A stretch of DNA of 64,000 nt from Ferdinandcohnia sp036962705 (GTDB lineage: Bacteria > Bacillota > Bacilli > Bacillales > Bacillaceae_L): the NCBI RefSeq assembly GCF_036962705.1, contig NZ_JBALOQ010000013.1, positions 246,414 through 310,413 of the forward strand, given 5' to 3'. Each line of letters begins with the position of its first letter. Positions within the stretch are counted from its first letter, which is position 1. The position numbers and the translations under genes are program-made. The notes under the pieces are model-generated. The model saw only the letters and a program-made list of their open reading frames with translations. It was not told the origin of the DNA and did no database searches. Below, piece after piece: positions 8,912 through 15,924 of this stretch.

Positions 8912-8929
8912 GAATACGAAGACGTATTC
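8912..8929. other. Inverted repeat in lcfA leader
   Basis: GAATACG, loop AAGA, CGTATTC: a perfect 7-bp stem in the untranslated leader of lcfA, about 35 bp downstream of the -10 box and 33 bp before the start codon. It could be an mRNA hairpin or an operator; nothing in the sequence decides. Confidence 0.45.
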
Positions 8930-8958
8930 AAAAGTCAGTTTGAATTTTCAAACCATTT

Positions 8959-8983
8959 ATATTCATTATAGTATAATGAATAT
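8959..8983. promoter_or_regulatory. 25-bp palindromic operator over lcfA promoter
   Basis: Twelve-base arms (ATATTCATTATA and its complement) around a single G form a perfect palindrome. It covers the -10 box and most of the spacer of the lcfA promoter, the usual place for a repressor site. The half-sites (TTCATTA) are not those of the FadR box (TGAATGA), so the regulator is unknown. Confidence 0.7.
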
Positions 8984-8993
8984 TCCGTGACAA
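8965..8993 (-). promoter_or_regulatory. SigA-type promoter of lcfA
   Basis: Minus strand TTGTCA (8988-8993), 17-bp spacer, perfect TATAAT (8965-8970). Confidence 0.9.
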
Positions 8994-9038
8994 TTAGATT
9001 CATGTATTGTGTTTGCTGTTTTAGGTCTAATTTACGAC

Positions 9039-9074
9039 AAAAAAATAGGGCTGATGGTACTTCCAATCAGCCCT
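9039..9074 (-). terminator. Rho-independent terminator after mutS2-DUF350 group
   Basis: AGGGCTGA/TCAGCCCT stem followed by TATTTTTTT on the minus strand, a few bases past the 25-codon ORF at 9080-9157. Confidence 0.9.
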
Positions 9075-9079
9075 TAAAC

Positions 9080-9157
9080 TTATAAAACTAGGTACAGTAT
9101 TCCGATGATAACAAAGATTCCACTTACAACTAACAAAATTTTCGCTAGCTTTTCCAT
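9080..9157 (-). CDS. Candidate small membrane peptide, 25 aa
   Basis: An ATG at 9157 opens a 25-codon frame: MEKLAKILLVVSGIFVIIGI and then LYLVL. The sequence is a short charged N-terminus followed by one hydrophobic helix. It starts three bases after the DUF350 stop, has a plausible GGTGG ribosome site about nine bases upstream, and ends just before a strong terminator, so it fits as the last cistron of that transcript. I do not recognise the family. Chance short ORFs are common, but its hydrophobic design and placement argue for a real gene. Confidence 0.45.
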   Translation of the reverse strand: MEKLAKILLVVSGIFVIIGILYLVL

Positions 9158-9160
9158 AAT

Positions 9161-9583
9161 TTAAAAACCACCATTTCCAATCCCTGCGCCGATTACATAA
9201 GAGAGTCCCACTGATATAATCATGGATATGAGCCCTACTGCGCGATTATCTTGTTGTATTTCAACATCGATGTTGAATTTTGGAGTTAAAAATTCAAACA
9301 CAAAGTAGCCGATCAAGAGGAGGAAGAATCCAAATACACCCCAGCCGATCATGACGAATAATGAGTCATGATTTTGGATGGAATAGCGGAATATATTTGC
9401 GATTCCGAAGATTTTCCCTCCGGTTGCCATTGCAACTGATAGGTTACCGTTTTGGATTTCTTCCCAATTTTTATACTTAGTAACCAATTCAAATATGGCC
9501 ATAAATAGAACCATACACAGTATTACGACACTGTAGTTAGCAGCTGTTAACACATATTCATTGTCCCAAAATTGATCCATCAT
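9161..9583 (-). CDS. DUF350 membrane protein (YshE-like)
   Basis: A 140-residue integral membrane protein of unknown function with about four hydrophobic segments (roughly residues 13-33, 45-62, 72-95, 115-138). The DUF350 repeat pattern (LFMAIFELVTKY...NGNLSVAMATGGKIFGIA) is visible. It occupies the position of yshE in B. subtilis, between lcfA and mutS2. Two adjacent ATG codons start the frame; both are within range of GGGAGAG. Family recognised by pattern; no reaction is claimed. Confidence 0.8.
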   Translation of the reverse strand: MMDQFWDNEYVLTAANYSVVILCMVLFMAIFELVTKYKNWEEIQNGNLSVAMATGGKIFGIANIFRYSIQNHDSLFVMIGWGVFGFFLLLIGYFVFEFLTPKFNIDVEIQQDNRAVGLISMIISVGLSYVIGAGIGNGGF

Positions 9584-9620
9584 CTTCTCTCCCTATTAGA
9601 GATTACACTGTATTACAAGA

Positions 9621-11981
9621 TTATTTTAGTTCAACAACTGTGACGCCTGTTCCACCTTCTCCAGCTACCCCAAATCTAGTTGATTTTACGGAGCGGTGAT
9701 TTTTCAGGTATTCTTGAACTCCCTGCCTTAGAGCACCCGTTCCTTTTCCATGGATAATGGAAACTCGTGGATACCCTGCAAGCAATGCGTCATCAATGTA
9801 TTTTTCCACTCTTAATAATGCATTTTCAAAACGTTCTCCCCGTAGGTCAAGCTCAAGACTCACATGATAATCTTTTCCTCTTACTGTTGCGAGCGGTTTT
9901 GTTTCCACTGGTTTCGGGCTGCTCACAAACTCGATATCTTTTTCTTTAACTTTCATCTTTAAGATCCCGATTTGGACCTGCCATTCATTATTTCCTGCCT
10001 TGTCGATTAGATGCCCCTTTTGATTTAGGCTAATCACCTTCACTTCGTCACCAGGAACCAGTTTCCTTATCATTTTCGTAGCGACAGATTGTTTATTCGT
10101 TTTATCAGTAAGCTTTGGCACAGCATTTTCCAAGCGCTTTTTTGCATCAATTAATTGATGTTCTTTTACAAGCGATTGTTGCTCAAGCTTCATTTTACGT
10201 AAATCACGAATGACTTCTTCTGCTTCAGCTTTTGCATGATTGATTGTTTCAGCTGCTTTTTGTTCCGCTTTTTCATATAATTTATCACGTTGTTCATTAA
10301 GATCGATAATTTGCTCTTGAAGCTGCTTATGAAGTTTTTCTGCTTGTTTGCGGATATCTTCTGCTTCTTCAAGCTCATGCTCTGCATCCTTTTTACTTTT
10401 TTCTAAGGAGGCAATCATATTCTCAACTGTGTTGGTTTCTGAGCTAATATGATTTTTCGCTAAGCTAATAATCGTATCCGAAAGACCAAGACGTTTCGAA
10501 ATTTCGAATGCATTACTTCGACCTGGGACCCCAATTAATAGCTTATATGTTGGGCTCAATGTTTCTATATCGAATTCGACACTTGCATTTATAACTCCTT
10601 CTCGATTGTATCCATATGCTTTAAGCTCTGGATAATGAGATGTCGCTATTACCCTAGCACCTCTGTTATAGACTTCATCAAGAATTGAGATTGCAAGCGC
10701 AGCCCCTTCCTGCGGATCGGTTCCTGCCCCTAATTCATCAAACAGAACCAAGCTATTTTCATCGACCCGGTTTAAAATATCCACAATATTTACCATATGG
10801 GATGAAAACGTACTCAAGCTTTGTTCAATGGACTGTTCGTCACCGATATCAGCATACACGGATTCAAAAACAGCAATCTCTGACTCTTCCTGTGCAGGAA
10901 TTTGCAGACCTGATTGTGCCATAATCGTTAATAAACCAATTGTTTTTATTGTGACGGTTTTACCACCAGTATTTGGACCTGTTATAACGATCGAAGTATA
11001 TTCCTTACCAAGCTCAATATCATTTGGAACTACTACTTGTGGGTCTATTAAAGGATGGCGGCCTTTTTTAATTAAAACATAGCCATTCCCATTAATTTTC
11101 GGTTTCGAGCCTTTTATTTTTTTACTGTAGCCCGCTTTTGTGAACATAAAATCAAGCTCTCCGAGTGTCTCCACATTTTGATACAGTGATTCTGCTTCGA
11201 CTGCTACCTCATTTGATAGCTCAAGTAAAATTCGATCGATTTCTTGTTTTTCTCTTACCCTTGCCTCCTGCAATACATTATTAAGCTCGACCACTGATTG
11301 TGGTTCAATAAATAATGTAGCACCTGAAGAGGATTGGTCATGAACGATCCCACCATATGTCCCACGGTATTCTTGTTTTACCGGGATTACATATCGATCA
11401 TTTCGAATCGTAATAATCGCATCCGATAGTGTTTTCCCGGCGGATGATGAACGAATAATATGCTCAAGCTTTTCCCTGATTCTTGCTTCACTGCTTCGCA
11501 GCTGCTGTCGGATTCCACGCAATTTGTCACTTGCGCCATCCATGACGACTCCATTATCATCAATACAGTTATTTATTTTTTGCTCAAGTTCAAATAAGGG
11601 AGTAATGCTTGTAACAAGTTCCCCTAGAATAGGTAAAAGAATATCATCCTCAATCATGCCCTCAATAAATTTCCTCATCTGTCGCCCAGCATAAATAGTG
11701 CCTGCAATATCTAATAGCTCCATTGTATTCAGAGCTCCACCGATGCTAGCACGCTTAATGGAGGCTCTAATATCTGTTAATCCACCAAGTGGAACATTTC
11801 CTTTTAAACGCAATACCTTTGCAGCTTCATCTGTTTGTTCCTGTAGAAAAATAACCTCCTCAACATTTGTGGACGGGGTCATTTTATCTATCTTTTCTCT
11901 TCCTAAAGAGGAGGAGACATGCTGTTTGAGCTGCTCCTTTACTTTATCAAACTCTAGTACCTTTAAAACCCGTGGTTGCAT
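9621..11981 (-). CDS. mutS2: Endonuclease MutS2
   Basis: MutS-like ATPase with an Smr nuclease domain, linked in Firmicutes to suppression of recombination and, more recently, to splitting collided ribosomes. The 786 residues include core and lever regions and a Walker A motif (TGPNTGGKT, about residue 330). They also include an ST-rich segment (QSLSTFSSHM), Walker B LFDELGAGTDP, a long coiled coil (about 510-620), and a C-terminal Smr domain (LDLRGERFENAL...IIHGKGTGALR). ATG 11981 is chosen because it follows AAGGGAG by seven bases and matches the B. subtilis start. polX lies 54 bp upstream. Confidence 0.97.
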   Translation of the reverse strand: MQPRVLKVLEFDKVKEQLKQHVSSSLGREKIDKMTPSTNVEEVIFLQEQTDEAAKVLRLKGNVPLGGLTDIRASIKRASIGGALNTMELLDIAGTIYAGRQMRKFIEGMIEDDILLPILGELVTSITPLFELEQKINNCIDDNGVVMDGASDKLRGIRQQLRSSEARIREKLEHIIRSSSAGKTLSDAIITIRNDRYVIPVKQEYRGTYGGIVHDQSSSGATLFIEPQSVVELNNVLQEARVREKQEIDRILLELSNEVAVEAESLYQNVETLGELDFMFTKAGYSKKIKGSKPKINGNGYVLIKKGRHPLIDPQVVVPNDIELGKEYTSIVITGPNTGGKTVTIKTIGLLTIMAQSGLQIPAQEESEIAVFESVYADIGDEQSIEQSLSTFSSHMVNIVDILNRVDENSLVLFDELGAGTDPQEGAALAISILDEVYNRGARVIATSHYPELKAYGYNREGVINASVEFDIETLSPTYKLLIGVPGRSNAFEISKRLGLSDTIISLAKNHISSETNTVENMIASLEKSKKDAEHELEEAEDIRKQAEKLHKQLQEQIIDLNEQRDKLYEKAEQKAAETINHAKAEAEEVIRDLRKMKLEQQSLVKEHQLIDAKKRLENAVPKLTDKTNKQSVATKMIRKLVPGDEVKVISLNQKGHLIDKAGNNEWQVQIGILKMKVKEKDIEFVSSPKPVETKPLATVRGKDYHVSLELDLRGERFENALLRVEKYIDDALLAGYPRVSIIHGKGTGALRQGVQEYLKNHRSVKSTRFGVAGEGGTGVTVVELK

Positions 11982-12035
11982 GCTGTAACTCCCTTCTTGC
12001 ACCAACTGCTTCAACATCAACGATCCTATTTAATC

Positions 12036-13754
12036 CTACAAATTTCGTTTTAAATATGTTATTAACTCATCTTTATCCCATGTATTAATGACATTTTCCT
12101 TTTTGATCCACCCTTTTATTGCAGCGGAGACGCCATATCCCATATCATCTAGCATGTCCATATTATGTGCATCTGTGTTAATGACTAGTTTTACGCCCTT
12201 CTCTTGTGCCTTTTTAATATATTCTGAAGAAAGGTCCAACCTATTCAAATTCGCATTTAATTCTAAAGCTGTATTCGTTTCTTTTGCAAGTTCAATTAAC
12301 ATATCTACATCTACGTCATATCCATTTCGGCGCCCTATTATCCTTCCAGTCGGGTGTGCGATGATATCTACGTGTAGATTTTCTAGAGCTGTTTTTAAGC
12401 GTTGCATGATTTTCTCTCTTGGCTGAGAAAAGCTTGAATGAATCGATGCAATTACCACATCAACATCTCTAATAATTTCATCGTCGTAATCAAGTCTACC
12501 ATCTGGAAGGATATCCATTTCAACACCTGTAAATATTGTGAAGTCATCATATTTTTCATTTAGTCTTTTAATTTCTTTGTGTTGTTCTTGTAAACGCTCA
12601 GGTGTTAGACCGTTTGCAACGCGTAAGTATTGTGAATGGTCTGTAATCGCCATATAGTGATAGCCCTTTTTCCTGCATGCATCAACCATCTCTTCGATAG
12701 TAAAAGCTCCATCGCTCCACGATGTATGCAAATGAAGATCACCTTTTATATCTTCAAGCTGAATATGTTCAACTTCCTGATGGAAGGCATCTACTTCAGA
12801 ACCATCCTCTCTAAGCTCTGGCGGGATAAAGTTGAGACCAAAATATTGATAGAATTCTACTTCTGTTTCAAACGTTTTTATTTCACCTGTTTCAGTGTTT
12901 TCAACGCCATACTCACTTATTTTTTCGCCACGTTCTTTTGCTAATTGCCTCATTCTTACATTATGGTCTTTACTTCCCGTAAAATGATGAAGGGTAGTTG
13001 CAAATTCATATGGTTTCACTAGACGAAAATCGACCGAAATATCGTAGCTGTATGATATTTGTACGGAAACCTTTGTATCCCCACTTGCAATAATTCCATT
13101 AATCCCGTTTAACTGTAAAAGCTGATCGCGTACTTTTTCAGGTTCGTTTGTTGCAATAATAAAATCAAGGTCCTTGATTGTTTCTCTCATACGGCGAAGA
13201 CTGCCTGCACGAGAAAATGTAATGATTCCTTCCATCGCAGATAGCTGCTTTTCAATATCTTCAGCTAGCGCTAGCATTAAAGCAATCGGCAAGCGATCTG
13301 GACGTTTGCCATATTCCTCGATAGCAGCGAGTATTTTTTCTTCTGTTTTCTTCCCAAAGCCTGCTAGATTTTGAATTTTTTCGTTTTCGCATGCTTGTTT
13401 TAACATTTCCATATCTTCAATGCCTAGCTCTTGATAGAGCTTGGCTATTTTTTTGCCACCAAGCCCTGGTAGATTAAGCAAAGGGATGAGGCCTTCTGGT
13501 ACCTTTTCTTTTAATTCATTTAAAACGGTTGATTCTTCGGTTTCGATGTATTCTGTAATCACCGCTGCTGTTCCTTTACCAATGCCAGGTAATGTCGTGA
13601 AGTCATCAATTGTCGATAAGCTTCGATCATCATTTTCAAGGGCTGCTGCTGCTTTTCGAAAGGCAGATATTTTAAATGGGTTATCTCCTTTTAGTTCCAT
13701 ATAAATTGCAATAGTTTCTAAAAGACGGATTACATCTTTTTTATTAATTGTCAT
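12036..13754 (-). CDS. polX: DNA polymerase/3'-5' exonuclease PolX
   Basis: Family X DNA polymerase used in base-excision repair, 572 residues. It has N-terminal helix-hairpin-helix units (TTLPGIGKGTAAVI, LNLPGLGGKKIAKLYQELG, LAGFGKKTEEKIL). A pol beta-like nucleotidyltransferase follows (RAGSLRRMRETIKDLDFIIAT, DFRLV metal aspartate). The C-terminal half is a PHP exonuclease (GDLHLHTSWSDGAFTIEEM, YMAITDHSQYL, INTDAHNMDMLDDM). I chose ATG 13754, five bases after GGTGG. It sits between cvpA and mutS2 as in B. subtilis (yshC). Confidence 0.96.
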   Translation of the reverse strand: MTINKKDVIRLLETIAIYMELKGDNPFKISAFRKAAAALENDDRSLSTIDDFTTLPGIGKGTAAVITEYIETEESTVLNELKEKVPEGLIPLLNLPGLGGKKIAKLYQELGIEDMEMLKQACENEKIQNLAGFGKKTEEKILAAIEEYGKRPDRLPIALMLALAEDIEKQLSAMEGIITFSRAGSLRRMRETIKDLDFIIATNEPEKVRDQLLQLNGINGIIASGDTKVSVQISYSYDISVDFRLVKPYEFATTLHHFTGSKDHNVRMRQLAKERGEKISEYGVENTETGEIKTFETEVEFYQYFGLNFIPPELREDGSEVDAFHQEVEHIQLEDIKGDLHLHTSWSDGAFTIEEMVDACRKKGYHYMAITDHSQYLRVANGLTPERLQEQHKEIKRLNEKYDDFTIFTGVEMDILPDGRLDYDDEIIRDVDVVIASIHSSFSQPREKIMQRLKTALENLHVDIIAHPTGRIIGRRNGYDVDVDMLIELAKETNTALELNANLNRLDLSSEYIKKAQEKGVKLVINTDAHNMDMLDDMGYGVSAAIKGWIKKENVINTWDKDELITYLKRNL

Positions 13755-13848
13755 TGTTACCACCTACCTATATTCCATACGATTAACTATCCAAAATGAT
13801 ACAGATTTTTTGCTAAAAAGTCACTTATTGTGGGTTAATTGTCAGTTC

Positions 13849-13880
13849 ATAAAAAAAACTTCTCTGTAAGAGAGAAGTTA
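13849..13880 (-). terminator. Terminator of zapA-cvpA
   Basis: A nine-base stem (AACTTCTCT/AGAGAAGTT) followed by a T run on the minus strand. It overlaps the last bases of the cvpA stop codon. Confidence 0.85.
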
Positions 13881-14405
13881 GATCCACATATCCTTGATTT
13901 TCCCTGTGAAAAATGGGGTGTGTTGGACAATCATTTTAGCCATAAATGAATCATTAAGATTAGACTGAACGATTTCTACTGGAAGTAGTGCTCCAATATA
14001 AAGCACGATAAATACAATTAAGTAAACTTCAACAAATCCTAGTAAACCTCCAGCCCAACCATTGATTTGTTTTAAAATGGGGAGATTTGCAAGGAAATCA
14101 AGCATCGATCCAATGATTTGCCATATAAATTTTGTTGCAAAGAAAATAATTGCAAAGGCAATTGCACGATAGTATGCCGTTTCTAAATTCGTACTTTCAA
14201 ATAAAAACTTCATAGTATCGGCGTCACCAAATGTTGGATATGGAATCCATAATATTAATTTTGGCATAAGTTCATCATAATAGAGGTATGCAACGATAAA
14301 TGCAACAATAAAACCTGTAAGATGAACGATTTGAAGGATAAAGCCTCTTCTCAAACCAATTAAAAATCCCACTAAAAGGATGATTATTAAGATTAAATCG
14401 AACAT
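13878..14405 (-). CDS. CvpA family membrane protein
   Basis: A 175-residue membrane protein with about four helices (roughly residues 1-22, 26-46, 80-102, 118-142), of the CvpA/colicin V production type. The N-terminal pattern FDLILIIILLVGFLIGLRRGF is characteristic. It matches YshB of B. subtilis by position. It begins seven bases after zapA ends and is probably translationally linked to it. Function in Bacillus is not established. Confidence 0.85.
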   Translation of the reverse strand: MFDLILIIILLVGFLIGLRRGFILQIVHLTGFIVAFIVAYLYYDELMPKLILWIPYPTFGDADTMKFLFESTNLETAYYRAIAFAIIFFATKFIWQIIGSMLDFLANLPILKQINGWAGGLLGFVEVYLIVFIVLYIGALLPVEIVQSNLNDSFMAKMIVQHTPFFTGKIKDMWI

Positions 14406-14411
14406 ATCATG

Positions 14412-14681
14412 TCAATCCTTTTCATTTTTTGCTTGTTCCAAATGTTTTTCAAGCTCTTCATATTCTTCTTTTAACTTTAAATGTTCATGAACAATATTAA
14501 CGGCTGTTAATACTGCTAGTTTATTAATATCAAGTGTCGGATTTTTACCGCTAATTTCTCTCATTTTATCATCAACAATTGAGGCCACAAGGCGTATATG
14601 GCTTGTGCTCTCAGACCCGATAATCGAATATTGCTGCCCATATATATCTACAGTTGTTCTTGTTTTTTGTGGCTGTGACAA
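14412..14681 (-). CDS. zapA: Cell division protein ZapA
   Basis: Small FtsZ-ring bundling factor, 89 residues, close to the usual 85. The conserved stretch TRTTVDIYGQQYSIIGSES is followed by the ZapA segment VDDKMREISGKNPTLDINKLAVLTAVNIVHE, and the C-terminus is a coiled coil. I chose TTG 14681, eight bases after TGGAGG; an ATG further up lies inside that ribosome site. It heads the zapA-cvpA pair and diverges from rnhC across a 145-bp gap. Confidence 0.93.
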   Translation of the reverse strand: MSQPQKTRTTVDIYGQQYSIIGSESTSHIRLVASIVDDKMREISGKNPTLDINKLAVLTAVNIVHEHLKLKEEYEELEKHLEQAKNEKD

Positions 14682-14826
14682 GTAGTTGGCCTCCATTCTA
14701 GTCAATCCTAAAGATAATAATACCATGAACACGATATTTATGGAAAGAAATCTCAAGAAACGTTATGATAGATTATAAAGAATTTTATCTAACCTTGTAT
14801 AAAAATAGTAAGTAGGGGATGTTATT

Positions 14827-15762
14827 TTGTCTAATACTGTCTTAAAGTGTACCCCCGGTACCATTGAAAAAATGAAGACGCATTATAAAAGTCACCTATT
14901 AGAAAAGGTCCCACAGGGTGGAGTATTTGTTGCCAAACTTCCAAGTTGTACAATTACAGCATATAAATCTGGGAAAGTGTTATTTCAAGGAAATAGCGCT
15001 GCAGGAGAAGCTGAAAAATGGGGAAGCTCCGAGGCTCCAACTAAAATGACAACTACAAAGAAATCAGGGGCAAAAAATAGTGGCTTACCACCTAATATCG
15101 GAGCTTTATCGATGGTTGGTTCTGATGAGGTTGGAACAGGTGATTATTTCGGTCCAATGACAGTCGTTGCCGCATATGTTTCTAATGATAAGTTTGCTTT
15201 GCTTAAGGAACTTGGAGTTAAGGATTCCAAGGATTTAAATGATAAACAAATTTGTGAGATTGCAGAATCGATCATTCATGTAATACCATATAGCCTGTTA
15301 ACTTTACATAACGAAAAATACAACGAACTACAAGCAAAAGGCATGACTCAAGGTAAAATGAAGGCATTGTTGCATAATCAAGCAATTGGGCATGTGCTTA
15401 AAAAGATTGCACCCACAACACCGGATGGTATATTAATCGACCAGTTTGCAATTCCCGATGTGTATTTCAGGCATTTATCAGGTCAAAAGGAGATTATCAA
15501 GGATCATGTGTATTTCAGTACAAAGGCAGAAGGGGTTCATCTGTCTGTTGCTGCTGCTTCGATTATTGCAAGGTATGCGTTTATAAAAGAATTTGATAAA
15601 TTAAGTGAAAAGTGCGGCTTGGAGTTAAAAAAAGGAGCTGGCGCTCAAGTTGATGTAGTTGCCGCTAAGCTTATCAAAAAGCAAGGAATGGGAGCACTAC
15701 GGAGCTTTACAAAGGTCCATTTTGCAAATACAGAAAAAGCCAAAAAAATAGCCGGGGTATAA
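14827..15762 (+). CDS. rnhC: Ribonuclease HIII
   Basis: Cleaves the RNA strand of RNA-DNA hybrids; replaces or supplements RNase HII in Firmicutes. The 311-residue protein has the HIII-specific N-terminal TBP-like domain (about 1-85). The catalytic domain follows with MVGSDEVGTGDYFGP (active-site Asp-Glu), LGVKDSKDLND, ILIDQFAIPD and HLSVAAASIIARY. The start is TTG 14827 seven bases after AGGGGA, matching the homologous N-terminus. It is one of few plus-strand genes here, divergent from zapA. Confidence 0.95.
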   Translation: MSNTVLKCTPGTIEKMKTHYKSHLLEKVPQGGVFVAKLPSCTITAYKSGKVLFQGNSAAGEAEKWGSSEAPTKMTTTKKSGAKNSGLPPNIGALSMVGSDEVGTGDYFGPMTVVAAYVSNDKFALLKELGVKDSKDLNDKQICEIAESIIHVIPYSLLTLHNEKYNELQAKGMTQGKMKALLHNQAIGHVLKKIAPTTPDGILIDQFAIPDVYFRHLSGQKEIIKDHVYFSTKAEGVHLSVAAASIIARYAFIKEFDKLSEKCGLELKKGAGAQVDVVAAKLIKKQGMGALRSFTKVHFANTEKAKKIAGV

Positions 15763-15884
15763 GAAAAGCACAAGGCGCCCGCTAATCGGCGACAAGCATA
15801 AGACGAGCGCTGACAGAAGGTGCCTTTTACCTACCGAAGAGATTGGCTTATGACCTCGAGTCGATGGCCCCTGGAGCTAGACAT
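15763..15884 (+). repeat. Intergenic sequence resembling a dispersed Bacillus repeat
   Basis: About 120 bp of GC-richer non-coding DNA between rnhC and the shared terminator, with blocks such as AAGGCGCCCGC, GCATAAGACGAGCGC, GAAGGTGCC and CCTGGAGCTAGACAT. From general memory similar blocks are dispersed in Bacillus genomes, but only this copy is convincing in the window. No ORF. Confidence 0.4.
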
Positions 15885-15923
15885 AAAAAATGGAGTGGGC
15901 CACTTTGGACCCACTCCATTTTT
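15885..15923. terminator. Bidirectional terminator between rnhC and pheT
   Basis: A long stem (AAAATGGAGTGGG and complement) around GCCACTTTGGA, flanked by A and T runs. It serves the convergent rnhC and pheT genes. Confidence 0.92.
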
Positions 15924-15924
15924 A

